A stretch of 64,000 nt of DNA from Microvirga flavescens (GCF_003290125.1 NZ_QMKH01000010.1:1-64000), one strand, 5' to 3'; numbered from the stretch's first letter, positions 43,354 to 53,689 are shown. Made by a program: numbers and translations. Notes: generated by a model from the sequence alone, not told the origin.

Positions 43354-44349
43354 ATGGCTTCCTTGACCGCGACCAAAATCTCCTCCGAGCAGGCCGTCGC
43401 TTCGGCCCTGCGCACCCTTGCCACCGAACGGGACGGCCTGACCGCCCTGATGGAGGCCATCGGGAACGGGCTTGGCGAGATCTTCACCAAGGCCGTCGAC
43501 CTGATTGCCTCGGCGCAAGGCCGCGTGATCGTCAGCGGCATGGGAAAATCCGGCCATGTGGCCCGGAAGATCGCCGCGTCCCTCGCCTCCACCGGCACCC
43601 CCGCCTATTACGTGCACCCCGCTGAAGCGAGCCACGGCGACCTCGGCATGGTGCGCAAAGAGGACGTCATTATCGCCCTCTCCTGGTCGGGCGAGACGAC
43701 CGAACTGGCGGACCTGATCGGTTATGCCAAGCGCTTCCGGGTACCGCTGATCGCGCTGACCTCCGGCGCAACCTCGACCCTGGGCGATGCCGCGGATCTT
43801 TGCCTTGCTCTGCCGAAGGCGAAGGAAGCCTGCCCGAACGGCCTTGCCCCGACCACCTCGACCACCATGCAGTTGGCGCTGGGCGATGCGCTGGCCGTCG
43901 CCCTTCTGGAGCGGCGCGGCTTCACCGCCGAGCATTTCCGCGTCTATCACCCGGGCGGAAAACTCGGCGCGCAGTTGAAGCTCGTTCGCGACGTGATGCA
44001 CAAGGGCGAGCGCCTGCCGATCGTGAGCGCCGATGCGAAGATGGATGCCGCCATCGCCGAGATCGGCGCCAAGGGCTTCGGCTCCGTCATCGTAACGAAT
44101 GCGGACGGCACCCTGGCCGGAATCATCACCGACGGGGATCTGCGGCGCAATCTCAAGCCCGACCTCGCGACGCTTCCCGTCACCGCCGTCATGACGAGGA
44201 CACCGCGCACCATCGCTCCGGACGACCTCCTCGCGAGCGCGCTCGAAGTGCAGGAGACGGCGAAGATCACCTCTCTCATCGTGGTGGAGAACGCTCGCCC
44301 CGTCGGGTTGGTGCATTATCTCGACCTGCTGCGCGAGGGCGTGGCGTAA
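43354..44349 (+). CDS. kdsD: Arabinose-5-phosphate isomerase
   Basis: The 331-aa protein has an N-terminal SIS domain (VIVSGMGKSGHVARKIAASL, SHGDLGMVRKEDVIIALSWS, LAPTTSTTMQLALGDALAVA). Two CBS domains follow (GTLAGIITDGDLRRNL and the C-terminal LIVVENARPVGLVHYLDLLR). It converts ribulose-5-phosphate to arabinose-5-phosphate, the first step to Kdo in lipopolysaccharide. The gene follows galU by 58 bp on the same strand, giving an envelope-sugar group. Confidence 0.95.
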   Translation: MASLTATKISSEQAVASALRTLATERDGLTALMEAIGNGLGEIFTKAVDLIASAQGRVIVSGMGKSGHVARKIAASLASTGTPAYYVHPAEASHGDLGMVRKEDVIIALSWSGETTELADLIGYAKRFRVPLIALTSGATSTLGDAADLCLALPKAKEACPNGLAPTTSTTMQLALGDALAVALLERRGFTAEHFRVYHPGGKLGAQLKLVRDVMHKGERLPIVSADAKMDAAIAEIGAKGFGSVIVTNADGTLAGIITDGDLRRNLKPDLATLPVTAVMTRTPRTIAPDDLLASALEVQETAKITSLIVVENARPVGLVHYLDLLREGVA

Positions 44350-44507
44350 GGATCCTCAAGAGCGACAACAAAGGCCGCCAGAACAGGCGCATCCGCGTCG
44401 GCTTTGCCGATTGAGGTGGACGCTCGTCGGCAGCCGGTTTCTCTCGCAATCCCGCAATCCCGCAATTAAATATTGTTGCGCGCCTATTTCACGCGCAAGA
44501 TTGCAGG

Positions 44508-45665
44508 ATGATTCTCCCATCCCTCGCCCACCGCTCCATTGCGGACGCCCGAATTCAGGCCTTCCAGCACCCGCAGGTCGCCCCGCCTCCGCAGGGCTGG
44601 CGCGGCGGGTTGGTGCTTGGCGACGGTGAGGAGGATGCAAGGCTTCGGCAGACCCGCTCCCGCAAGCCGGTGGACAGCTTCGACCCTGCGGCCGAATACC
44701 CATCCATTCTGGAAGGCTCCTATGTGTATGCGGGAGCGACCTACCATCACTTCGGCCACGTCATGGCGGAGATGGTCCACCGCATCATTCCCAGCAAGGC
44801 TCATGTTCGAGACCCTCACTGGGTCCTGGTGACGACCCCCAAATACCCTCGAAATACGTTCGAGAAACTGTTCGACTGGCTGAAGCCGATCTATGAATTC
44901 CTCGAATTGAACGAGAGCAACGTCTCGGTCCTGAACCAGAACACCATTGTCTCCGAACTCTTCGTTTGCGAGCAGGGCTCGGATTACGGAGGCGGAGCGA
45001 AGCCGGGCTATCTCGACCTCCTCGCGGACTACACGCATGGCCGCCTCGACAAGCTGCATGGAGCGCAGAAGTCCAACGGGCGTATCTACGTCTCGCGGTC
45101 GGCCTATGGATCGCCCGGCAGCATTCTCGGCGAGCGATATGTGGAACGCATTCTCGCCGCTGAGGGCTTCGAGGTCTTTCACCCCGAGAACTGTTCCTTC
45201 ACCGAGCAGATGGACACATACCGCAAGGCGGAACTGCTCGTTTTTCCGGAAGGATCGGCCTGCCACGGCGTCGAGCTGCTCGGGACAGGTTCATTGGGCC
45301 GATGCGTCTTCCTGAATCGCCGGCACAATCACATTCAGATTTTCAGGAAGACCCTCGAACCTCGCGCCACAGAGTTCCTTCTGTTCGACAAAAACGTCAC
45401 GCTCGGCAGCCTCGCGGCCAACCCGGCGACAGGCAATCCGCTCGAGCATCTGGGCGTCTCGCTCTTCGACTTCGACGCACTGGTCGAGTTCTTCCGCAAT
45501 ACCGGCCTCGCCTCGATGCGGGGCGCGACCAGGCGCGACTATCTCGAGGAAGCCGAGCGCGACCTCTTTCGCCATATTGAACGTCAGGCGATGAAAGAAC
45601 CGATGTTCACCAATCTCGACCTCCTGAAGAAACTCTTGCACGCCTTCGACGCTGCGCGCGCTTGA
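44508..45665 (+). CDS. Glycosyltransferase family 61 (DUF563) protein
   Basis: A 385-aa cytoplasmic protein. The GT61 features are GSYVYAGATYHHFGHVMAEM, where substrate-site His residues are usually found, and NGRIYVSRSAYGSPGSILGE. FTEQMDTYRKAELLVFPEGS and ACHGVELLGTGS complete the pattern. It probably adds a sugar during extracellular or surface polysaccharide synthesis; donor and acceptor are unknown. It lies downstream of kdsD and galU, but 158 bp away with no visible terminator. Confidence 0.78.
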   Translation: MILPSLAHRSIADARIQAFQHPQVAPPPQGWRGGLVLGDGEEDARLRQTRSRKPVDSFDPAAEYPSILEGSYVYAGATYHHFGHVMAEMVHRIIPSKAHVRDPHWVLVTTPKYPRNTFEKLFDWLKPIYEFLELNESNVSVLNQNTIVSELFVCEQGSDYGGGAKPGYLDLLADYTHGRLDKLHGAQKSNGRIYVSRSAYGSPGSILGERYVERILAAEGFEVFHPENCSFTEQMDTYRKAELLVFPEGSACHGVELLGTGSLGRCVFLNRRHNHIQIFRKTLEPRATEFLLFDKNVTLGSLAANPATGNPLEHLGVSLFDFDALVEFFRNTGLASMRGATRRDYLEEAERDLFRHIERQAMKEPMFTNLDLLKKLLHAFDAARA

Positions 45666-45678
45666 GCGCAGGCGAGAT

Positions 45679-46743
45679 TTAAAGCCAGCCCTGCAACTCC
45701 CGCTCGACGATGTGACGGATCACGCGCATGCCGTCCTCGTTGTCGTTAAGACAAGGCAGGTACGCGAACTGCTCGCCGCCGTTGTGCAGGAAGATCTCGC
45801 GGTTTTCGACATCGAGTTCTTCGAGAGTCTCGAGACAATCCGCCGAAAAACCGGGAGCCACGATGGCCAGCCGCGTCACGCCGCTTTTCGCCAGCGCCTC
45901 GACGGTCTTGTCAGTGTAGGGCTGCAGCCATTCGTCGGGCCCGAAGCGTGATTGAAAGCTGATACGAAAGCGCTCAGCCGGCCAGCCGAAGGCTTCACGC
46001 ATCAGACGCCATGTCTTCACGCAGTGGCAATGATAGGGATCGCCCTTCAAGAGATACTCTTTTGGCACCCCATGAAACGACACGAGGATGACCTCGGGCT
46101 CGAAGGAGAGCTTCGCCAAGTCGCGCTTCATGGAAGAAACGACGGCGTCGATATAGACCGGATCGTCGTAATAAGGCGGCGAGACGCGCACGCTCGGCTG
46201 CCAGCGCATGTCCATGAGGGCGCGGAAAGCGTGATCGCAGGCCGTGGCGGATGTCGCGGCGGAATATTGCGGATAGAGCGGTACAAGCAGAATGCGGTCG
46301 CAGCCCTGATCGAGAAGCTTCTTGATGCGCTCGCGCATCTCCGGCTTGCCGTAGCGCATCGCCCAATCGACGACCACGCGATCACCGGCGATGGTGCCGA
46401 GATGGCGGGTGAGATCCTCGGCCTGGGCGCGGGTGATGGTCTTCAGCGGCCCCTCGTCACGCTCCTTGTTCCAGATCGTCTCATAATCCCGCCCCTTCCG
46501 GCCGGGACGAGTGGTGAGAATGATGAGGTTGAGAATCGGCCACCACAGAAGCCGTGGCGTTTCGATCACCCGGCGGTCTGACAGGAACTCCTTGAGATAG
46601 CGCCGCATCGACCAGTAGTCGGTCCCTTCGGGCGTCCCGAGATTAAGGAGCAGGACGCCGATCCGCCCGACCTTCATGGTGGGATGATCGGTGGGCCTCT
46701 GCCCGGGGACGTTCAAAAGAACTGGATCGATACGCTCATTCAT
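45679..46743 (-). CDS. hemH: Ferrochelatase
   Basis: The 354-aa enzyme inserts iron into protoporphyrin IX, the last step of haem synthesis. Motifs present are IGVLLLNLGTPEGTDYWSMR and the metal-site His in VILVSFHGVPKEYLLKGDPY. The Glu is in IVAPGFSADCLETLEELDVE. The length suits the form without a C-terminal iron-sulfur cluster. It is convergent with the GT61 gene, with only 13 bp between stops. Confidence 0.96.
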   Translation of the reverse strand: MNERIDPVLLNVPGQRPTDHPTMKVGRIGVLLLNLGTPEGTDYWSMRRYLKEFLSDRRVIETPRLLWWPILNLIILTTRPGRKGRDYETIWNKERDEGPLKTITRAQAEDLTRHLGTIAGDRVVVDWAMRYGKPEMRERIKKLLDQGCDRILLVPLYPQYSAATSATACDHAFRALMDMRWQPSVRVSPPYYDDPVYIDAVVSSMKRDLAKLSFEPEVILVSFHGVPKEYLLKGDPYHCHCVKTWRLMREAFGWPAERFRISFQSRFGPDEWLQPYTDKTVEALAKSGVTRLAIVAPGFSADCLETLEELDVENREIFLHNGGEQFAYLPCLNDNEDGMRVIRHIVERELQGWL

Positions 46744-46882
46744 TCAGCAAGGCCCCGCGAGATGATCTGCGTCATTTTCCGAGAAGTCGACTTTTGCGTC
46801 CCTTTCCGGATCTCGCTGCTAGATAAGAGGTTCCGCGCCATGCGCCAACAGGCAGAAAGGTCGCCGCCGTGAGAAACTTCTC

Positions 46883-49090
46883 TCAGCCGACGGAATCGAG
46901 CGGTTCGGTGTGCTTCAGGAGGGCCTCGATGGTCACATGGAGCCCTTGTGGGTCGTAGTTCGTCTCCACGCGGGCATTCAGTTGGGCCGCCAGCACCCGG
47001 TTGAGCAGGCGGGAGCCGAAACCCTGACGCCTGGGGCGCACGACCTTCGGCCCCCCCGCCTCGCGCCATTCCAAACGAAGCCGCCCGCCCTCGATATCCG
47101 GATCGACGGTCCAGCCCACGGCCACGCGGCCCGTGCTGACAGAAAGGGCGCCATATTTCGCGGCATTCGTCGTCAGCTCGTGGATGGCCATGCCGATGGG
47201 AACGGCGGCATCCGACGGCAGTTCGACGGGCTCTCCATCGATGCTGACGCGCACGCCCGTGTCGTCATTGTAAGGGCTCAACTCCTTCTCGACCAATTCG
47301 CGCAGCGAGGCCGTCTGCCAGAGAGCCTCCGTGAGAAGGGAATGAGTATTCGCCAGCGAAATGATGCGCCCGACGAAAGCCTGATAGAATTCGTCGACGC
47401 TGGACGTCGCGCGCGCGGTGGCGCCGACCACCGCCTGCACTGTCGCGAGCGTGTTCTTGACCCGATGGTGCAGCTCACGAATGAGCAGCGATTGCTGCGC
47501 CTGGGCATGCTTGCGCTCACTGATTTCATGCTGCGCAGCCTGATAGAGATGGCCATTGTCGAGAGCAATGGCAGCCTGTCCCGCAAGGCCGACCATCAAC
47601 CTCTCGGAACGCTCGGTGAAGACGCCGGGTCTGGTATGGCCGAAGAGCAGCGCTCCATGCACCTCGCCCGTGCGCGAGACTACCGGGACGGCAAGATAGC
47701 TGCGCACCGGCAGATGCCAATTCGGCATGCCCGTAAAGGGAGCATTATGGCCGTAGCGAGGATCGGTGGTGATGTCGTCGGAGCGCACCACCCCTTCGCC
47801 CGAAAAGGTGGGCCTGAAGACCTCCGTGACGCGCACGGCGGGCGAATGAGCGAATGCGTCACGCGAGGCTCCGGCCAGCGCGAAAAGCGTGAAGCTGTCC
47901 TGCGGATCGTTATCGCCCCTGTAAAAGAAAGAGCCGAACTGCGCGCCGCTCAACTCCACTCCGGCATCGATGACGTTTTGCACGATGCGGTCGATGTCGA
48001 GTTCCGCCGCAAGCGTGGTGATGGTTCTGTTGAGAATCTCGAGCGCCGTCGTTTCCGCCTGCAATTCGCTGGTGCGCATTGCCACGTCCCGCTCCAGGAG
48101 CGCGGCATTCAGCGCGTGTTCGCGGAATTGCTGTGATGCGAACCCCGTCAACGCGAGTAGAGCAAGAAGCGCGACCAAGGCAAAGATCCCGTACAACCGC
48201 GCCTGTGCAACCCACGGCATCCAGTAAGCGCTCTTCGGCATGCTGACCAGGATGTAAAGCGGAAAGGCTCCAACCTTGTGGTAGGAGCCGATACGCTCCT
48301 CACCGATAATCTCGTACTGCATGGTGCCTTGGCGACTGTCCTTCTCCGAGGCGGCGAGGAATGCGTTCGACTCGACCGGAACGAAGGAAACGCCATCCGC
48401 CGGCGGCGGCAACTGCGCGAGGACCGCCCTGTCGTTGGCACGGAATAAAGTAACCCTGCTACCCTTGGGTAACCGGAGTTCGTTCCAGTGCGTGTAGAAA
48501 TAGGCGAGCGAGACCGTCACTGACATGATGCCGCGGAACGTGCCATCGGAAAACTCGAGACGCCGGCTCACGACGAATGTCGGGCGTTGCGTCAAGCGTC
48601 CGATGATCGGCGCGCCGACGAAGAGGCCTGTTGCCGCGTCCCGCTGCGCCGTGAAAACATCGCGGCCTGCTGCATTCGCTGGTGGCGCAGGGAACTCCGC
48701 CGTCGTCAGCCGCAGCTGGCCATCGGAATCGTTGAGCCAGATGTTCTCGATATAAGGCAGTGTCTCATTGATGGCGCGCATTTCTTCCCAGAGCGGGCGC
48801 GAGGCCTGTATCGTGCTCCAGTTCTGCTCTTCGATCAGAGTCGCGGTCTTCTGCAGGGCAAGGTCGGAAACTTCAAAAAGACGGGCTGCGTGATCCGCCA
48901 GGAAAAAAGCGTTGCTGCGCGTGTTGTCGGTAATCTGCTGCAGCAGACGGTCACGCTGCTCCCAGGCGATATAGCCGAACGTGATCGCGATGAAGACGAC
49001 TCCGAACATGCCCATGATCAAGGCGGCCCGGCCCCGTGTCAGGGAGCGTATCCGGCGCTTTTGGGAGAGCGTCGAACTCAACGGGCGCAT
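46883..49090 (-). CDS. HWE-family sensor histidine kinase with Cache and GAF domains
   Basis: From ATG 49090 the product is 735 aa. Two membrane helices (GMFGVVFIAITFGYIAW near residue 30 and LYGIFALVALLALLALTGFA near residue 300) flank a periplasmic double-Cache sensor. A cytoplasmic GAF domain (about 370-520) follows, then an HWE kinase core: phospho-His in LLIRELHHRVKNTLATVQAV, N-box HELTTNAAKYGALS, and the family WxE in LRLEWREAGGPK. It senses a small extracellular ligand. Such kinases often feed the general stress response; no cognate regulator is beside it. The start is uncertain because no strong ribosome site precedes any ATG. Confidence 0.88.
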   Translation of the reverse strand: MRPLSSTLSQKRRIRSLTRGRAALIMGMFGVVFIAITFGYIAWEQRDRLLQQITDNTRSNAFFLADHAARLFEVSDLALQKTATLIEEQNWSTIQASRPLWEEMRAINETLPYIENIWLNDSDGQLRLTTAEFPAPPANAAGRDVFTAQRDAATGLFVGAPIIGRLTQRPTFVVSRRLEFSDGTFRGIMSVTVSLAYFYTHWNELRLPKGSRVTLFRANDRAVLAQLPPPADGVSFVPVESNAFLAASEKDSRQGTMQYEIIGEERIGSYHKVGAFPLYILVSMPKSAYWMPWVAQARLYGIFALVALLALLALTGFASQQFREHALNAALLERDVAMRTSELQAETTALEILNRTITTLAAELDIDRIVQNVIDAGVELSGAQFGSFFYRGDNDPQDSFTLFALAGASRDAFAHSPAVRVTEVFRPTFSGEGVVRSDDITTDPRYGHNAPFTGMPNWHLPVRSYLAVPVVSRTGEVHGALLFGHTRPGVFTERSERLMVGLAGQAAIALDNGHLYQAAQHEISERKHAQAQQSLLIRELHHRVKNTLATVQAVVGATARATSSVDEFYQAFVGRIISLANTHSLLTEALWQTASLRELVEKELSPYNDDTGVRVSIDGEPVELPSDAAVPIGMAIHELTTNAAKYGALSVSTGRVAVGWTVDPDIEGGRLRLEWREAGGPKVVRPRRQGFGSRLLNRVLAAQLNARVETNYDPQGLHVTIEALLKHTEPLDSVG

Positions 49091-49348
49091 GGAGGGCGCA
49101 TGGAGGGCTGGGATCGCAATGTCGCTCCGGTCTCGTGGCCGCGGATCTCCCCAAGAGAGTAATAGTTCATAGCAGAACCACAAGAGCGGCCAATAGCCTC
49201 TTCAACGCATCCGAGGCGTAGCAGTTCCATCCCTGGCCCGCTTTGCCCTTGGCTTTCCTGTCAAAGGATCGAACATGCGAGTGCAAGTCGCCGCCGGACC
49301 TGATACCCCGGACCTTCGAAAACAAGTCCATATGTTAAGAGAGAATCG

Positions 49349-50053
49349 ATGAAAGGACTCGCCGGTCAGGCCCTTGCCGCCTTTCGTGACGACCCACGCT
49401 CGGTCGGATGGCGGAAGTTGCCTTTCTTCAATGGGCATGCGGCCGACGCTGTCGCGGAGCGGGTGGATGAACGCATTGCCGCAGGCGCATCGGTGCTGCC
49501 CCCGGCGGGAGAGATCTTCAACGCCCTCATCACGACGCCGCTTGATGAGGTGAAGGTCGTCATTCTGGGGCAGGACCCCTATCCGACGCCGGGCGATGCC
49601 CACGGTCTCGCCTTTTCCTACCACGGCAAACGCCGCCTGCCGGCCTCTCTCAAGACCATTCTTGCGGAGATGGCGGAGGAAACCGGAACATCCGTGCCGA
49701 AGTCGGGCGACCTCACGCCGTGGGCGAAGCAAGGCGTTCTTCTCCTCAACACAGCTTTGACCGTGGAGGCGGGCAAGGCCGGGGCGCACCTCAAGTTTGG
49801 CTGGTCCGCCCTGACAGACAACGCCGTTTCCGCCATTTCCAAAGAGCGCCCCGCCGTGGTCTTCCTGCTCTGGGGCGGTCCGGCGCGCAAACGCGCCGAA
49901 CTCATCGACCGAACGAAGCATCTCGTCATCGAATGCGGCCACCCTTCGCCACTCAACCGCCTGCGCGATTTTCGCGGCACGAGGCCGTTCACGCGCACAA
50001 ATGAATGGCTCGTGTCGAAGGGCATGCCGCCCATCGACTGGCGGCTGGATTGA
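49349..50053 (+). CDS. ung: Uracil-DNA glycosylase, family 1
   Basis: A complete 234-aa enzyme. The catalytic water-activating loop is VVILGQDPYPTPGDAHGLAF (Asp in GQDPYP). The uracil-binding segment GVLLLNTALTVEAGKAGAH and the DNA-intercalation loop ECGHPSPLNR are intact. It removes uracil from DNA to begin base-excision repair. It is convergent with the ferredoxin oxidoreductase gene, with a palindromic repeat between them. Confidence 0.96.
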   Translation: MKGLAGQALAAFRDDPRSVGWRKLPFFNGHAADAVAERVDERIAAGASVLPPAGEIFNALITTPLDEVKVVILGQDPYPTPGDAHGLAFSYHGKRRLPASLKTILAEMAEETGTSVPKSGDLTPWAKQGVLLLNTALTVEAGKAGAHLKFGWSALTDNAVSAISKERPAVVFLLWGGPARKRAELIDRTKHLVIECGHPSPLNRLRDFRGTRPFTRTNEWLVSKGMPPIDWRLD

Positions 50054-50080
50054 GGTTCTTCAGCACGTCACCTGAACGCG

Positions 50081-50111
50081 ATCCCGGGCTCCGCTGGCGC
50101 GGACCCGGGAT
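50081..50111. repeat. 31-bp palindromic element between convergent genes
   Basis: ATCCCGGG-C-TCCGC-TGGC-GCGGA-CCCGGGAT is nearly perfect dyad DNA. It lies between the convergent stops of ung and the oxidoreductase. It resembles GC-rich palindromic units dispersed in many alphaproteobacterial genomes and could serve as a two-way terminator, but there is no T run. Confidence 0.6.
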
Positions 50112-50125
50112 GACATCTTCTGGAG

Positions 50126-53100
50126 TTACTCCGCCGCCATGGCCAGCGGAGACTCTGCGGAACGCCAGCGTGCAAGAAGCGCCGCCTCCTCCACCTTCGC
50201 GTTCTTCAGGTTGCGCTCCTTGATGTGGCCATACCCGCGGATCTTCTGCGGGATGTTGGCGAGTTCGATGGCGAGTGCGTGCTTTTCCGGCGAAAGATGC
50301 GCGATCAGGTCTTCGACCAGCGCCTCATAATCGCGGACTAGCTGCCGCTCGGTCTTACGCTCCTGCGTGTAGCCGAACACATCGAGCGGCGTTCCGCGCA
50401 CGCGCCGTAAGCTTGCCAGAACCTTGAACGCTCTCATCATACCGGGACCAAAGCTCATCTTCTTCGGCACGCCGGTCACGGGGTCCTTCTTGGCGAAGAG
50501 CGGCGGTGCGAGATGGAACTCGTAGCGCAGGTTGTCCCCCTCGAAGGTCGAAGCCACGAGCCGCTCGAAATGCCCATCGGTGTAAAGGCGCGCCACCTCG
50601 TACTCATCCTTGTAGGCCATGAGCTTGAAGAGCGAGCGCACTACCGCCTCGGTGAGCGCGGTGGCGGAAGGAAGCATCGCGGTTTCCGCCGCGCGCACCT
50701 TCTCGACGATCCTGCGGTAGCGTCGGCCATAAGCGCGATTCTGGTAGCTTTCGAGGAAGCTCACGCGGCGCTCGATCATCTCATCGAGAGTCGCCGAGAT
50801 CTTGAGCTCGTCGGTGGGGGCTTTCAGATCGGCCATGATCTTCGTAACGATCTCCGGCTCCACCACCGCGCGGCGGCCCCAGTTGAACGCAGCGAGATTC
50901 ATCTTCACCGCTTCGCCGTTGAGCTCGATGGCCTTCTCGATCGCATCCGCCGTCAGCGGCACATGGCCGGACTGATAGGCGTAGCCCAGCATGAACATGT
51001 TGGCGGCAATCGCATTGCCGAGGACTTTGGTGGCAATCGCCGTCGCATCGATGAAAGCGACATGGTCGGAGCCCGCGGAAGACGCGATGGCGCGCTTGAG
51101 GCGCTCCACCGGCAACGAGAAATCGGCATTGCGGGTGAAGTCACCCGGCATCACCTCCGCCGTGTTGACCACGAGCGCCGTCTGCCCCGGCAACACGGAA
51201 GCAAGCACCTTCTTGGTGCCGGTCACCACAAGATCGCAGCCGAGCACCAGATGTGCGCAGCCCGCCGAGACGCGGATGGCGTGAATGTCGTCCTGCTTGT
51301 TGGCGAGGCGCACATGGGAATAGACCGCGCCACCCTTCTGCGCGAGACCCGCCATGTCGATCATGCCGAGGCCCTTGCCTTCGAGATGCGCCGCCATGCC
51401 GAGGATCGCGCCGATGGTGACGACACCCGTGCCACCCACACCCGTCACGATGATGTTGAAGGTGAGATCGATGGGCGGAAGAACAGGATCGGGCAAGGCC
51501 CGTAGGGCGAAGCCGTCGGCCTCTCCCATCGCGGGCAGCGCCTTTTTCATCTTCGCCCCATGCACCGTCACGAAGGACGGGCAGAAGCCTTTAACGCAGG
51601 AAAAGTCCTTGTTGCAGTTCGACTGATCGATCTGGCGCTTGCGGCCGAACTCCGTCTCCACCGGCTGCACCGCCACGCAGTTCGACTGCACCGAGCAATC
51701 GCCACACGCTTCGCAGACGAGATCGTTGATGATGACGCGCTTGTCCGGATCGGGATACGCGCCGCGTTTGCGGCGGCGGCGCTTTTCGGCGGCGCAGGTC
51801 TGATCGTAGATCATCACCGTGACGCCCGGAACAGTCGCAAGCTCGCGCTGCACCGCATCGAGATCATCTCGATGATGGATCGTCATGCCCGAAGGCCACT
51901 GAATGGACTTCGGATATTTATCCGGCTCGTCGGTGACGAGCGCGATGCGCTCGACGCCCTCGTCGCGCACCTGCCGCGCGATCATATCCACCGTCAGCCC
52001 GCCCTCGTGCGGCTGGCCGCCTGTCATCGCCACCGCATCGTTGAACAGGATCTTGTAGGTCATGTTGGTCTTGGTATCGACCGCCCACCGCAGCGCCAGC
52101 ACGCCGGAATGATTGTACGTACCATCGCCGAGGTTCTGGAAGACGTGGCCGCGATTGGAGAACGGCGCTTCGCCGATCCAGTTCGCGCCCTCGCCGCCCA
52201 TCTGCGTGAAGCCTTCTGTGGCGCGGTCCATCCACTGCACCATGTAGTGACAGCCGATGCCCGCATAGGCGCGCATGCCCTCCGGCACTTTCGTCGAGGT
52301 GTTGTGCGGGCAGCCGGAGCAGAAATGCGGCGTGCGGGTCGCGATATCGGTCGTCGCGGCGAGAATCGCCTGCGCTTCTTTCAAGCGCGCGACGCGCCCG
52401 GCAAGGTCGTCGTTGCGGTGATACTGCAACAGACGCTCGCCGATGGTGATGGCGATGTCGTTGGGATCGAGCGCGCCCTTCACGGGGAAGAGCCAGTTGC
52501 CCTGCTCGTCCTTCTTGCCGATGCAGATCGGCTGGTTGGCGGTGCCGTAAAGCTCCTCACGCACCTGCACTTCGATGAGCGAGCGCTTTTCCTCGACAAC
52601 GATAATCATGTCGAGGCCTTCGGCGAAGGCGATCAGCTCGCGCTGCGAGAGCGGCCAGGGACAGGCGATCTTGTAGAGCCGAAGGCCCATGTCGTTCGCC
52701 TTCACCTCGTCGAGCCCGAGTTCGTCCATCGCCTGGCGCACGTCGAGATAGGACTTGCCGACGGTGATCACGCCGACCTTCGGGTTGCGCCCGCCGGAGA
52801 GGATGATGCGGTTGAGGTTGTTGGCGCGCACGAAGGCGATCATCGCATCGCGCTTATAGTCCTGCAGCCGCGCTTCCTGATCCAGCACGCCATCGTGATT
52901 GCGGATGTTGAGCCCGCCGGGCGGCATCGCGAAATCATCGGGCATGATGATCTTCACGCGGTCGAGGGAACCGTCGACGGAGGCCGTCGACTCGATGTTC
53001 TCCTTCACGCATTTGAACGCGACCCAGGTGCCGCAGAAGCGGCTCATGGCGTAGCCGTAAAGGCCGTAATCGAGAATCTCCTGAACGCCCGCCGGGTTCA

Positions 53101-53626
53101 GGATTGGGATCATCACATCGAGGAAATGAAATTCCGACTGGTGGGCGACGGTGGAGGATTCCGCCGTGTGATCGTCACCCATGAGAGCCAGCACACCGCC
53201 ATGCTTCGAGGTGCCTGCCATATTGGCGTGGCGGAACACGTCGCCCGAGCGGTCGACGCCGGGTCCCTTGCCGTACCACATGCCGAACACGCCATCGTGC
53301 TTGCCGTCCCCGTGAAGCTCCGCCTGCTGCGAGCCCCACACGGCGGTCGCTGCCAGCTCCTCGTTGAGGCCGGGCTGGAAGACGATCTGTTCTTCCTTGA
53401 GCCAGTGCTTCGCGCGCCAGAGGTTCAGGTCGAGCCCGGCGATGGGTGAGCCGCGATAGCCGGAAACGAAACCGGCGGTGTTGAGCCCGGCGAGCCTGTC
53501 GCGCTCGCGCTGCATCAACAGCATTCGAATGATGGCCTGCGTGCCCGTGACGAAAATGCGATCCTTCGTGAGATCGTACTTATCGTCGAGCGTTACGTCC
53601 CGTAGAGCGACATGACCTTTGGCCAT
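50126..53626 (-). CDS. Indolepyruvate ferredoxin oxidoreductase family protein, fused subunits
   Basis: The 1166-aa polypeptide joins what archaea split into IorA and IorB. An N-terminal pyrimidine-binding domain (GYRGSPIAGLDLNLWRAKHW) is followed by a thiamine-diphosphate domain (HNTSTKVPEGMRAYAGIGCH, then GDGTYNHSGVLALRWAVDTK). A 4Fe-4S ferredoxin-like insert has CEACGDCSVQSNC and CSCV-type Cys spacing. The gamma domain (ITGVGGTGVVTIGAILGMAA type) and a DUF6537-like C-terminus complete it. It oxidatively decarboxylates aryl- or branched 2-oxo acids to acyl-CoA, reducing ferredoxin. The gene stands alone behind a perfect dyad operator candidate. Confidence 0.9.
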   Translation of the reverse strand: MAKGHVALRDVTLDDKYDLTKDRIFVTGTQAIIRMLLMQRERDRLAGLNTAGFVSGYRGSPIAGLDLNLWRAKHWLKEEQIVFQPGLNEELAATAVWGSQQAELHGDGKHDGVFGMWYGKGPGVDRSGDVFRHANMAGTSKHGGVLALMGDDHTAESSTVAHQSEFHFLDVMIPILNPAGVQEILDYGLYGYAMSRFCGTWVAFKCVKENIESTASVDGSLDRVKIIMPDDFAMPPGGLNIRNHDGVLDQEARLQDYKRDAMIAFVRANNLNRIILSGGRNPKVGVITVGKSYLDVRQAMDELGLDEVKANDMGLRLYKIACPWPLSQRELIAFAEGLDMIIVVEEKRSLIEVQVREELYGTANQPICIGKKDEQGNWLFPVKGALDPNDIAITIGERLLQYHRNDDLAGRVARLKEAQAILAATTDIATRTPHFCSGCPHNTSTKVPEGMRAYAGIGCHYMVQWMDRATEGFTQMGGEGANWIGEAPFSNRGHVFQNLGDGTYNHSGVLALRWAVDTKTNMTYKILFNDAVAMTGGQPHEGGLTVDMIARQVRDEGVERIALVTDEPDKYPKSIQWPSGMTIHHRDDLDAVQRELATVPGVTVMIYDQTCAAEKRRRRKRGAYPDPDKRVIINDLVCEACGDCSVQSNCVAVQPVETEFGRKRQIDQSNCNKDFSCVKGFCPSFVTVHGAKMKKALPAMGEADGFALRALPDPVLPPIDLTFNIIVTGVGGTGVVTIGAILGMAAHLEGKGLGMIDMAGLAQKGGAVYSHVRLANKQDDIHAIRVSAGCAHLVLGCDLVVTGTKKVLASVLPGQTALVVNTAEVMPGDFTRNADFSLPVERLKRAIASSAGSDHVAFIDATAIATKVLGNAIAANMFMLGYAYQSGHVPLTADAIEKAIELNGEAVKMNLAAFNWGRRAVVEPEIVTKIMADLKAPTDELKISATLDEMIERRVSFLESYQNRAYGRRYRRIVEKVRAAETAMLPSATALTEAVVRSLFKLMAYKDEYEVARLYTDGHFERLVASTFEGDNLRYEFHLAPPLFAKKDPVTGVPKKMSFGPGMMRAFKVLASLRRVRGTPLDVFGYTQERKTERQLVRDYEALVEDLIAHLSPEKHALAIELANIPQKIRGYGHIKERNLKNAKVEEAALLARWRSAESPLAMAAE

Positions 53627-53689
53627 TGCCCGCTTCCTCCTCTGGTGCCCCCAGAAACGCCGGTGATCCGGTCTTTTTGTTCTTTTCTA

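Noticed and set aside
51560-53449. 629-codon open frame on the plus strand
   Set aside because: Antisense to the ferredoxin oxidoreductase gene, and low-complexity in composition.
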